Below the pieces are notes generated by a model. It was not told the DNA's origin. It saw only the letters and a program-made list of their open reading frames with translations, and ran no database searches. A stretch of 15,110 bases of DNA from JAZQQB01 sp045628865 (GTDB lineage: Bacteria; Bacillota; Clostridia; Lachnospirales; Lachnospiraceae). Location of the stretch: assembly GCA_045628865.1 (NCBI GenBank), contig JAZQQB010000096.1, forward strand, positions 1 to 15,110. Reading direction: 5' to 3'. Positions 1 to 5,630 of the stretch are shown here, one piece after another. How positions within the stretch are numbered: position 1 is the stretch's first letter; each line of letters opens with the position of its first letter. The translations under genes and the position numbers were made by a program.

Positions 1-104
1 TCTCACTAAACATAAGTTCAATACGGGTTCCTGTGACATAACACGAAAAGTCCACTGGATGTTGGGGACCCCAGGGAACCCCTCAAAGTCATCAATTTTC
101 CAAC

Positions 105-145
105 AAAAAAAATCCCAGAAGCACCGATTTCTCGATGTTTCTAGG
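105..145 (-). terminator. Intrinsic terminator of the minus-strand tRNA-Leu
   Basis: Read on the minus strand, an imperfect stem (CCTAGAA...TTCTGG with an inner CATCG/CGGTG pairing) is followed by a run of eight T. It begins 11 nt after the tRNA 3' end, so it fits as that gene's terminator. The 104 bases to its left show no gene I can identify. Confidence 0.75.
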
Positions 146-156
146 ACTTCACCCAA

Positions 157-241
157 TGCGGAAGATGGGACTTGAACCCACACGACTGCAATAGCCACAA
201 GATCCTTAGTCTTGCTCGTCTGCCAGTTCCGACACTTCCGC
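157..241 (-). tRNA. tRNA-Leu, anticodon AAG
   Basis: The minus strand folds as an 85-nt class II tRNA. The acceptor arm GCGGAAG pairs with CTTCCGC and is followed by discriminator A. The D-arm carries GGAACTGGCAGAC, the variable arm is long as expected for leucine, and the T-arm carries GGTTCAAGTCCC. The anticodon stem CAAGA/TCTTG encloses the 7-nt loop CTAAGGA, giving anticodon AAG for codon CUU. CCA is not encoded. A34 would be expected to be deaminated to inosine. This anticodon is uncommon in bacteria but known in some Firmicutes. A 40-nt leader separates the gene from its promoter and can form a TTCAC/GTGAA hairpin just before the tRNA. Confidence 0.95.
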
Positions 242-287
242 ATTCACTATTGTGAACTCGCTAGGCGTTTGCCTCGCGACAAGTGGT

Positions 288-316
288 ATCTTATCAAATA
301 TAAAAACAAAAGTCAA
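288..316 (-). promoter_or_regulatory. Promoter of tRNA-Leu(AAG)
   Basis: On the minus strand, -35 TTGACT (311-316) and -10 TAAGAT (288-293) are separated by exactly 17 bp. This places the transcription start about 40 nt upstream of the tRNA 5' end. Confidence 0.75.
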
Positions 317-384
317 CCCTAAAATGTAAAAAAAATAAAAAAATTTTTATGTTATTTTTTTGAGGGCAAAAAACAGAAATATTG

Positions 385-413
385 TTGACAAAAATGTGGT
401 ATTTCGTTATACT
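385..413 (+). promoter_or_regulatory. Promoter of tRNA-Leu(CAG)
   Basis: A consensus -35 TTGACA (385-390) and a -10 TATACT (408-413) are separated by 17 bp. They lie just upstream of the tRNA at 425. The -35 is divergent from, and about 70 bp away from, that of the minus-strand tRNA-Leu. Confidence 0.9.
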
Positions 414-424
414 TAATTCGATTC

Positions 425-508
425 GCAGAAATGGCGGAATTGGCAGACGCGCACGGTTCAGGTCCGTGTGACAGCAATGTCATGAGGGTTCAAGTCCCTT
501 TTTCTGCA
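425..508 (+). tRNA. tRNA-Leu, anticodon CAG
   Basis: This is an 84-nt class II tRNA. The acceptor arm GCAGAAA pairs with TTTCTGC and is followed by discriminator A. The D-arm carries GGAATTGGCAGAC, the anticodon stem CACGG/CCGTG encloses loop TTCAGGT (anticodon CAG, codon CUG), the variable arm is long, and the T-arm carries GGGTTCAAGTCCC. CCA is not encoded. It is a single-gene transcription unit, with its own promoter 12 bp upstream and a terminator 12 bp downstream. Confidence 0.96.
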
Positions 509-519
509 CGATATATAGA

Positions 520-560
520 AACTCGTAATACCTTGTTAAAAGGTTTTACGAGTTTTTTAT
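520..560 (+). terminator. Intrinsic terminator of tRNA-Leu(CAG)
   Basis: AACTCGTA (520-527) pairs with TACGAGTT (547-554), and an inner ACCTT/AAGGT extends the stem. A T-rich tail follows. It lies immediately behind the tRNA. Confidence 0.85.
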
Positions 561-576
561 TTTTTGATAAGAACAA

Positions 577-784
577 AGAGTGCGAAGCACTCTTTCGCGC
601 CCTCGCGGAATGCGTAGCATTATCTACCTCTCCGCGAGGTGCGATCCATCGCGGAAAGGTAGATAATGCTGCGCATACCAACTCCATTTCACGTCGTGAA
701 AAACTTTAAGCTATGGATTTTGACCATTTGGAATGGGTCGCTGGCCAAAATCAGTTACTGTGCACACAGAGTGTGTACAGTAAC
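577..784. repeat. Chain of five consecutive hairpins
   Basis: Five inverted repeats follow each other with little sequence between most of them. They are GAGTGC/GCACTC (577-591); TTCGCG/CGCGGAA (592-610); a long stem at 612-674, whose 18-bp outer part has one G-T pair and whose inner part is TCCGCGA/TCGCGGA; ATTTTGACC/GGCCAAAAT (717-751, one mismatch) with an inner CATT/AATG; and GTTACTGTGCACAC/GTGTGTACAGTAAC (754-784, one G-T pair, 3-nt loop). Open frames across the block are by-products of the symmetry and have no ribosome binding sites. It could be a palindromic interspersed element or a structured RNA downstream of the tRNA. I do not recognise the family. Confidence 0.7.
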
Positions 785-873
785 AAAACTTCATGTTCCC
801 CCTCCATTCACATCTTCATCTCCTTTGACAACATACTCCATATATGATACTTTGTATTTGTTCAGAAGTAGCC

Positions 874-985
874 ATAAACACCTGCTGTTTATAGCGTAAG
901 AATATGATTCAATAGCAAAATGCCATTGCAAAGCAATTTTATATGCATTTTTGCTTCGTAATTATGAGTGTACTGAATAATTACG
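874..985. repeat. Three further hairpins in a gene-free stretch
   Basis: The stretch from the tRNA terminator to about 1290 has no credible protein gene. After the five-hairpin block come ATAAACA/TGTTTAT (874-892, 5-nt loop); AGCAAAATGC/GCATTTTTGCT (914-955, one bulge) enclosing ATTGC/GCAAT; and CGTAATTAT/ATAATTACG (957-985). None is followed by a clear T-run, so they are not simple terminators. Confidence 0.6.
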
Positions 986-1078
986 ATACTTTTATAGACG
1001 AAATAACATCATAATACGAGGTTTTAAATGATGACTAAACAAATTAACTACTCGGTGCAGTTTTATAAATAGATTCAA

Positions 1079-1257
1079 GTGTCAAAAGGTCTAACTCCAC
1101 TTTTGCTTGCAAAAAAGTGGAGGAAAGACCTTGGGACACGAACAAATATGAGCCTAAAAGTGGGGCGTAAGCCACACGATATGCGAATATTTGTTGGGAT
1201 TGTGGGAGTGCGAAGCACGAAACAATCCGTTGAATCCGTTTGGGTGGCTTTTGACAC
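1079..1257. mobile_element. MITE-like element with 10-bp terminal inverted repeats
   Basis: GTGTCAAAAG at 1079-1088 is matched exactly by its reverse complement CTTTTGACAC at 1248-1257. Inside lie a large imperfect hairpin (1079-1139, with CTCCACTTTT/AAAAGTGGAG and GGTCT/AGACC arms), a GTGGGGC/GCCAC hairpin, and a GGATTGT/ACAATCC hairpin containing GTGCGAAGCAC. That inner motif also occurs in the hairpin at 577-591. A GTG-started frame of 71 codons crosses the element but has no ribosome binding site and is probably not a gene. No target-site duplication is evident, so mobility is inferred. A structured RNA is the alternative. Confidence 0.5.
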
Positions 1258-1294
1258 CCTAATCATAAATACAAATAAATTAAAGAATATCTGA

Positions 1295-1426
1295 AAGCAG
1301 GAAGAAAAAATCGCACACATTCTCGGATGGGACTTTTCCCATATCCATGGTCGATATACAGAAGAAAATGATCTACCCGCATTTCTACAAAACAGAACAG
1401 ATATTCGAGAAAATATTGTTTTATAG
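1295..1426 (+). pseudogene. 5' remnant of a SAM-dependent methyltransferase-like gene
   Basis: In one frame the plus strand reads KQEEKIAHILGWDFSHIHGR and continues YTEENDLP before running into unrelated sequence and TAG at 1424. The DFSHIHGRY...DLP pattern is what I recall from the N-terminus of a class I SAM-dependent methyltransferase family common in Firmicutes, where DLPW is followed by the cofactor-binding DxGxGxG segment. Here everything after DLP is missing. The frame is closed upstream by TGA at 1292-1294, with no start codon. The intact acyltransferase promoter overlaps the remnant's last bases. The family assignment is from memory of the motif and is moderate. Confidence 0.5.
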
Positions 1427-1444
1427 TAGTATATATGGTATTAT
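1416..1444 (+). promoter_or_regulatory. Promoter of the acyltransferase gene
   Basis: -35 TTGTTT (1416-1421) and -10 TATTAT (1439-1444) have a 17-bp spacer. They lie about 25 bp upstream of the ribosome binding site at 1469-1472. Confidence 0.6.
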
Positions 1445-1480
1445 AGGTTGCCAAAAAAATAATTTTTCGGAGAAATGAAA

Positions 1481-2458
1481 ATGCCTAGAAAAACAAATAT
1501 TGACCTGTTAAGAATTATCAGTTGCTTAGCCATTATCATCATTCACATTGTTTCAGCTTCAGTGACCCACTCTTCTACTACCGTTGATAACAAAATCATA
1601 AATACCACAAAACTGATCCATTATCTGATGAACTGGGCAGTTCCTGTTTTTTTCATGATCTCGGGCTACTGTTTAGCTTTGAAGGATGAATGTTCTATCA
1701 GCTATTGCTTAAAACATGTCACACGGTATCTTTGCGTACTATTTACCATCGGCTTGTTTTTTGCTCTTATGGAACGTTTTTTTGTTGCACGAACCATGAA
1801 TGCCAAGGTTATCAGTTCTTCCTTTTTGGATGTGATCTCCGGAAATCTGTGGGATCATATGTGGTTTGTCTATTCCATCATTGGTATATATTTGGTCATG
1901 CCTGTTATACATGCCTTTTTGAAAAAAAACGAGCAGGGGATGCTGTATCTGACAGTACTTTTATTTCTGTTTTCCATTCTCCTGCCATTTTGCCAAAAAT
2001 GGATCGCAATAGGCTTTTCCATCCCATTTGGCGGATATTTATTCTATGTATGCTTTGGTTGCCTGCTTGCCGTAAAAAAGGCGATCAAACCTGTTTTTAC
2101 TTATGTAGGGATTGTCTTAGGAATACTTGCTTTTATTTGGATCCTCTGTCGCTTTCAAAAAGAAGCCTTTGAATATAATCATGTGGCAGTATGTTTCATG
2201 GCGATTGGCATCTTTTTATGTTTTACAAAAATAAAGCCAAAGGAAACCGCATTTTTAAGAACCTTATCCGCGTGCACCTGGGGTGTCTATTTGATTCATC
2301 CATTGTTTATCAATGTATCCCTTAAGGTCTTAAAGATTAAGATCATCTCCTCTTACCCTTACTTAACCATGTTGCTGTTTGCAGTTATTATCGCGGCAAT
2401 CTCTTTTGCAGTAACCTTTGGTCTTCGGAAAATACCACTTGTGAAGAAACTATTGTGA
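1481..2458 (+). CDS. Membrane acyltransferase, acyltransferase-3 family
   Basis: This is an integral membrane O-acyltransferase of the OafA/WecH type (325 aa). Such proteins transfer acetyl or other acyl groups to cell-surface sugars. The N-terminal NIDLLRIISCLAIIIIH (residues 6-22) has the family's R and H in the first membrane segment. FFMISGY (57-63), HMWFVYSIIGIYLVMP (126-141) and GVYLIHPLF (268-276) match the other conserved blocks. About ten hydrophobic segments span the protein. The in-frame ATG at 1475 is only 2 nt behind GGAG (1469-1472), whereas ATG 1481 is 8 nt away, so I choose 1481. The length is normal to slightly short. The TGA stop directly abuts the right end of an IS605-type element, so the last residues may have been altered by insertion. 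The acceptor substrate is unknown, and no polysaccharide genes are nearby. Confidence 0.88.
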   Translation: MPRKTNIDLLRIISCLAIIIIHIVSASVTHSSTTVDNKIINTTKLIHYLMNWAVPVFFMISGYCLALKDECSISYCLKHVTRYLCVLFTIGLFFALMERFFVARTMNAKVISSSFLDVISGNLWDHMWFVYSIIGIYLVMPVIHAFLKKNEQGMLYLTVLLFLFSILLPFCQKWIAIGFSIPFGGYLFYVCFGCLLAVKKAIKPVFTYVGIVLGILAFIWILCRFQKEAFEYNHVAVCFMAIGIFLCFTKIKPKETAFLRTLSACTWGVYLIHPLFINVSLKVLKIKIISSYPYLTMLLFAVIIAAISFAVTFGLRKIPLVKKLL

Positions 2459-2460
2459 CA

Positions 2461-2640
2461 TGCTCCCACCACTTAAATCAGAGATTTTGAAGTGGGGGCT
2501 TCCTACTCAATGGCTCTTTTGAGCCAAGTTTCTATAGGCTATCCTCGCGTGCCCCGCGATTTATTCTAAGCCCGGATACGGGCATTTTCTACTATTCCAT
2601 CCGGATACGGATATTTTTTTATTCCGTCAGCATTCTTCTT
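2461..2640 (-). ncRNA. Probable omega RNA (re-RNA) of TnpB
   Basis: The right end beyond the tnpB stop is a run of hairpins. In plus-strand coordinates these are 2599-2612 ATCCG-GATA-CGGAT, 2570-2583 GCCCG-GATA-CGGGC, 2545-2559 TCGCG/CGCGA, 2511-2526 TGGCTC-TTTT-GAGCCA, and the terminal long hairpin. The first two share the CCG-GATA-CGG core while their outer pairs change together (AT/AT against GC/GC), which supports RNA pairing. TnpB nucleases of this family use an RNA made from the 3' end of tnpB and the transposon right end, with the guide read from flanking DNA. That guide would be the minus-strand complement of the acyltransferase 3' end. The 5' boundary inside tnpB is not determined. 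Confidence 0.6.
2462..2498. repeat. Right-end hairpin of the IS605-type element
   Basis: GCTCCCACCACTT on the left pairs with AAGTGGGGGC on the right, around an inner AAATC/GATTT stem with an AGA loop. Subterminal hairpins of this kind are what the Y1 transposase TnpA recognises at the right end. Confidence 0.7.
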
Positions 2641-3824
2641 GCTTCCTCCCGAATATTGACTGCTGCGTTCTTATCCCTATCCATCACATTTCCGCAGCTG
2701 CATCTGTATACTCTCTCTGATAGCTTCAGTTCTTTTTTGACCTCACCACATTTACAGCACTTTTTACTTGATGGAAAGAAACGGTCTATCTTTACAAACT
2801 CCTTATTCTTCTCCTTCAGTTTGTAATCCAGTATATCCCGGAACATCCCATAACTGTTATCCATCACACTTTTTCCAAAATTCAGGCACCGACTCATTGC
2901 TTTCATGTCGATATCCTCTACTCCAACCGCATCATATTCCTCTGCGATCCTTCTTGTAAGTTTGTGGATGTAGTCTTTTCTTTGGTTCTTTACCTTCTCA
3001 TGACACTGGGCTACTCTTCTTTTCTGCTTTTGATAATTGTTGCTTCCTCGCTGACAATGTGAAAGCCTTCTTTGTTCCCTCGCTAACTTTTCTCCTGCTT
3101 TTCTCATGTTCCCCCCATTTCGCTTGCGAAATCCGGGGCGTGCTAATTGTGCACCCCCATAAAGGGGGGTGAAACAATTAGCACGGTGTGAAAAATACTT
3201 ATTTTTCACACTACCTTCGTATACAGCTTCTAAATTATCTGAAAAAACAGTCATCCCATGCATCGCATAATCAATCCCAAGTATCCTTGCATCCTGATAT
3301 GAGATGAACTTTGCTTGGTTTTCACTCGATTCAATCTCATATAAAAGACTTGCATAATACTTGCCGGATGGTTCACGACTCACTATGACAGATTTTAAGA
3401 CATAGTTATCCGGTATCTCTCTATGCTGTTTTACTCTGACTTCTTTCAGCTTCGGCAACTTTAGCTTTCCTGCCAGGATAGATATGTTACCATTTACTAC
3501 GTTTGTTGTGTAACTATTATGGTTCCTATGCTTTGACTTGAACTTAGGAAATCCTACAGTCGGAGTTCTGAAAAAGTTCTTATAAGCCGTTTCCAGATGA
3601 AGCTGGACGTTAGCCAGAGCAAGTGAATCCACTTCCTTTAAAAACGGATATTCCTTTTTATACATTGCGGGAGTGTTCTTTAGCATTTTCCCACTTGCTT
3701 TATATTCACTGATCTTGTCAGCAAGCATGATATTATAGAGGAATCTGCAGCACCCAAACGTTTTTGCCAGAAGAATTTCCTGCTCCTTTGATGGATAAAT
3801 TCTGAATCTGAACGCCCTATACAT
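2619..3824 (-). CDS. tnpB: RNA-guided endonuclease TnpB
   Basis: TnpB (401 aa) is the transposon-encoded RuvC nuclease ancestral to Cas12. The N-terminal RFRIYPSKEQ with LYN (residues 6-31) is typical. RuvC motifs are GIDYAMHG (183-190, catalytic D185), VGVEDIDMKAM (300-310, E303) and MDRDKNAAVNI (381-391). The zinc ribbon uses C356/C359 and C375/C377. The start is supported by AAGGGGA upstream of ATG 3824, which overlaps the tnpA end by 8 nt. Between RuvC-I and the long helical segment (GEKLAREQRRLS, 244-255) lies an extra block, about residues 205-239, encoded by three tandem palindromes. TnpB proteins normally pass almost directly from the GID...D strand pair to the KLA.EQR helix here. The frame stays open, so the protein is probably made with this insertion. 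Whether it still cuts is unknown. Confidence 0.93.
   Translation of the reverse strand: MYRAFRFRIYPSKEQEILLAKTFGCCRFLYNIMLADKISEYKASGKMLKNTPAMYKKEYPFLKEVDSLALANVQLHLETAYKNFFRTPTVGFPKFKSKHRNHNSYTTNVVNGNISILAGKLKLPKLKEVRVKQHREIPDNYVLKSVIVSREPSGKYYASLLYEIESSENQAKFISYQDARILGIDYAMHGMTVFSDNLEAVYEGSVKNKYFSHRANCFTPLYGGAQLARPGFRKRNGGNMRKAGEKLAREQRRLSHCQRGSNNYQKQKRRVAQCHEKVKNQRKDYIHKLTRRIAEEYDAVGVEDIDMKAMSRCLNFGKSVMDNSYGMFRDILDYKLKEKNKEFVKIDRFFPSSKKCCKCGEVKKELKLSERVYRCSCGNVMDRDKNAAVNIREEARRMLTE
3111..3211. repeat. Triple palindrome inserted in frame in tnpB
   Basis: Three hairpins lie end to end. First is CCCC..ATTTCGC-TT-GCGAAAT..GGGG (3111-3138, 2x2 internal loop). Second is GTGCTAATTGT/ACAATTAGCAC (3140-3184) with inner CACCCC/GGGGTG. 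Third is GTGTGAAAAATA/TATTTTTCACAC (3186-3211, perfect 12 bp, 2-nt loop). They coincide with the residues that look extra in TnpB (205-239; 105 nt, 35 codons). The length is a multiple of three and contains no stop in the tnpB frame. Confidence 0.8.
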
Positions 3825-4224
3825 GTTTTTCCCCTTGACTCTCGATATATTTCCGGATCACTTCAATTGGTGCTCCTCCCGCAGTCATCAGGCAAAAACT
3901 CTGACTCCAGAAAGCCTCTTTCCAAAGCTTTTCTCTGATCTTAGGATATTCTTTCTTGAGCAGTCTGCTGCTTGCGCTCTTATATGCATTGATAAATTTC
4001 GATATCTCAGTCTTTGGCTGGGCTCTGAACATCACATGTACATGATCTATATCATGATTCCACTCCTCCAGCGTAATGCCATAATTAGGTGCAATATACT
4101 CAAAAATCTCTTTGGCCCGTTCTGAGATATCATCATTGATCACTTTTCTTCTATATTTTACAACCATTACAAGATGGTAATATAACAGATATACCGAATG
4201 AGCATTATTATCCATATCGCGCAT
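3817..4224 (-). CDS. tnpA: IS200/IS605-family Y1 transposase TnpA
   Basis: This is the single-domain HUH transposase (135 aa) that cuts and rejoins single-stranded transposon ends through a 5'-phosphotyrosine link. YLLYYHLVMVVKYRRKVI (12-29) is the typical opening. HVHVMF (61-66) holds the metal-binding HUH pair H61/H63. The catalytic tyrosine is Y126 in VIRKYIESQG. The full reading frame could begin at a GTG at 4242, but that codon overlaps the AGGAGG ribosome binding site (4234-4239). ATG 4224 is 9 nt downstream of that site and gives the normal family length. The gene is followed by tnpB with an 8-nt overlap (ATGTATAG), suggesting translational coupling. Confidence 0.95.
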   Translation of the reverse strand: MRDMDNNAHSVYLLYYHLVMVVKYRRKVINDDISERAKEIFEYIAPNYGITLEEWNHDIDHVHVMFRAQPKTEISKFINAYKSASSRLLKKEYPKIREKLWKEAFWSQSFCLMTAGGAPIEVIRKYIESQGEKHV

Positions 4225-4258
4225 ATAATCAGTCCTCCTCACATCATCGACTGATTAT

Positions 4259-4287
4259 ATTATACCACATTTTCGTTGGCAGAACAA
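4259..4287 (-). promoter_or_regulatory. Promoter of tnpA-tnpB
   Basis: On the minus strand, -35 TTGTTC (4282-4287) and a perfect -10 TATAAT (4259-4264) have a 17-bp spacer, just upstream of the tnpA ribosome binding site. Confidence 0.75.
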
Positions 4288-4329
4288 GTGTTTGTTTTTT
4301 TATTTTTCAGTAATTCTTTGTAGCCTGGC

Positions 4330-4363
4330 AATTCATCTCGCCACCTATAGAGGAGGGAGAATT
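4330..4363. repeat. Left-end hairpin of the IS605-type element
   Basis: AATTC (4330-4334) pairs with GAATT (4359-4363), and CC/GG and CTC/GAG pairs lie inside around a TATAG loop. Its place upstream of tnpA fits the subterminal hairpin bound by TnpA at the left end. Confidence 0.6.
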
Positions 4364-4490
4364 CTTGCTAATTTGTGTTAAAAATGCATAGTATCTATTC
4401 AGAGCCATGCGAATTATAAAAACAGCTACTTGACACCAATATATAAGCATGTTAGCGTTACATTGATAGTAAGCTTATTGCTTGATCCAC

Positions 4491-4525
4491 GCTTGTTAGA
4501 GAAAAAGTCCCTGACAAGCTTTTTT
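4491..4525 (+). terminator. Intrinsic terminator or attenuator in the S66 gene leader
   Basis: GCTTGTTAG (4491-4499) pairs with CTGACAAGC (4511-4519), with one G-T pair and an 11-nt loop, followed by six T. It ends 50 nt before the peptidase start codon. It may end transcription entering from the left, or act as an attenuator: AAGCTT at 4471-4476 could pair with AAGCTT at 4516-4521 and break the terminator stem. No promoter upstream or downstream of it is convincing. Confidence 0.6.
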
Positions 4526-4575
4526 AAAAAATCGCGTTCAATAATATGAAATCTCGTTAAGAAAGGACATCCACT

Positions 4576-5619
4576 ATGATCAAAAAAATAGCAATTGTAA
4601 GTTTGTCATCTGGTATCTTAGGAGAAGAATCTGTAAAACACGAAGTTGATATCGGACTCAAGCGTTTAAACGAATACAATCTTTGTGTAAAGCTTATGCC
4701 TCACGCACAATGCGATATAGAATATGTGAAAAATCATCCCAAAGAAAGAGCAAATGACTTACTGGATGCATTTTCAGATGATTCCATCGATATGATCATG
4801 ACTGCCATCGGTGGGGATGATACTTACCGTTTACTTCCCTACCTTTTTGAGGATGACGCCTTAAAAAATGCCCTTAAGACAAAGGTGTTCCTTGGTTTTT
4901 CTGACACCACCATAAACCACTTGATGCTACACAAACTTGGACTTTGTACGTTTTATGGGCAGGCATTTTTACCTGATCTATGTGAATTCGAGCCTAAGAT
5001 GTTGCCGTATACCGCAAAGTATTTTGAAGAACTGATCCAGACAGGAAAGATCAGCGAAATCAGACCTAGTGATTGCTGGTATGAAGAGCGGACAGATTTC
5101 TCTGAAAATGCAGTTAACACGCAAAGGATCAAACATAAGAACCACGGTTTTGAACTTCTGCAAGGAAGCCCTGTTTTTTCAGGTAAAATCCTAGGTGGAT
5201 GTTTGGAATCTATTTATGATATTTTTGACAATTCACGATATGAAGACACCACTACACTTTGCGAAAAATACAGGCTTTTTCCTGACTTAAATGATTGGAT
5301 GGGAAAAATACTTCTCCTTGAAACCAGCGAGGAACAGCCAACTCCACAAACATTTGAAAAAATGTTGCTGACCCTTAAAAATACAGGTATTTTTAAGGTA
5401 ATATCCGGTGTATTATTTGGAAAGCCAATGGATGAACTATATTTTGAAGAATATAAAAAAATCCTTATTCGCATCATCGATGATCCGGCACTTCCAATCG
5501 TTGCAAATATCAATGTAGGACATGCCACACCAAGGTGCATTGTTCCGTTTGGTATTTTTGCAACCGTAGATGCAAACAAACAAATCATCCGTTTTCACTA
5601 TGATGAAAAATCTGATTAA
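4576..5619 (+). CDS. S66-family serine peptidase (LD-carboxypeptidase / MccF-like)
   Basis: This is a cytoplasmic serine peptidase of family S66 (347 aa), the family of LD-carboxypeptidase A and microcin C7 self-immunity protein MccF. The catalytic triad can be read as S109 in FLGFSDTT (nucleophile elbow), E211 in GGCLES and H316 in VGHATPRCIVPFG. AIGGDDTYRLLPYL (77-90) matches the conserved block before the nucleophile. There is no signal peptide. The 347-aa length is nearer to MccF-type members than to the shorter LdcA type, so it may act on acyl-nucleotide or peptide antibiotics rather than on murein peptides; that is inference. AAAGGA (4562-4567) is 8 nt before ATG 4576. It is probably co-transcribed with the flavodoxin-like gene 11 nt downstream. 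Confidence 0.88.
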   Translation: MIKKIAIVSLSSGILGEESVKHEVDIGLKRLNEYNLCVKLMPHAQCDIEYVKNHPKERANDLLDAFSDDSIDMIMTAIGGDDTYRLLPYLFEDDALKNALKTKVFLGFSDTTINHLMLHKLGLCTFYGQAFLPDLCEFEPKMLPYTAKYFEELIQTGKISEIRPSDCWYEERTDFSENAVNTQRIKHKNHGFELLQGSPVFSGKILGGCLESIYDIFDNSRYEDTTTLCEKYRLFPDLNDWMGKILLLETSEEQPTPQTFEKMLLTLKNTGIFKVISGVLFGKPMDELYFEEYKKILIRIIDDPALPIVANINVGHATPRCIVPFGIFATVDANKQIIRFHYDEKSD

Positions 5620-5630
5620 TGGAGGTCGCT

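Larger units (their letters stand above)
2459..4364 (-). mobile_element. IS200/IS605-family insertion sequence with tnpA and tnpB
   Basis: A complete-looking single-strand transposon is read on the minus strand: left-end hairpin (4330-4363), promoter, Y1 transposase tnpA, overlapping tnpB, a structured 3' region and right-end hairpin (about 2462-2498). There are no terminal inverted repeats or target duplications, as expected for this family. Exact ends cannot be fixed by eye. The left end should follow the target tetra- or pentanucleotide on the minus strand, and the right end lies at or next to the stop codon of the upstream acyltransferase. Both proteins keep their catalytic motifs, so the copy may be active, apart from the odd insertion in tnpB. 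Confidence 0.85.

Noticed and set aside
1..104. 3' end of a gene entering from the left
   Set aside because: All frames are short or ambiguous. Only a GC-rich imperfect hairpin around 62-88 is visible, so no call can be supported.
157..508. tRNA-associated integration site
   Set aside because: There is no integrase and no repeat of a tRNA 3' end elsewhere in the window.
431..899. Short open frames across the tRNA and hairpin chain
   Set aside because: They cross a tRNA gene, a terminator and inverted repeats, and lack ribosome binding sites.
1079..1320. Small proteins of 71 and 81 residues on either strand
   Set aside because: Both are translations of the hairpin-rich inverted-repeat element, with no ribosome binding site and no recognisable domain.
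2619..3824. Cas12-type CRISPR effector
   Set aside because: The size, linkage to tnpA and transposon ends show that it is a transposon TnpB. No repeats or adaptation genes are present.
4380..4575. T-box or other known riboswitch upstream of the S66 peptidase
   Set aside because: The conserved T-box sequence and the cores of common riboswitches are not visible. Only a terminator hairpin is supported.
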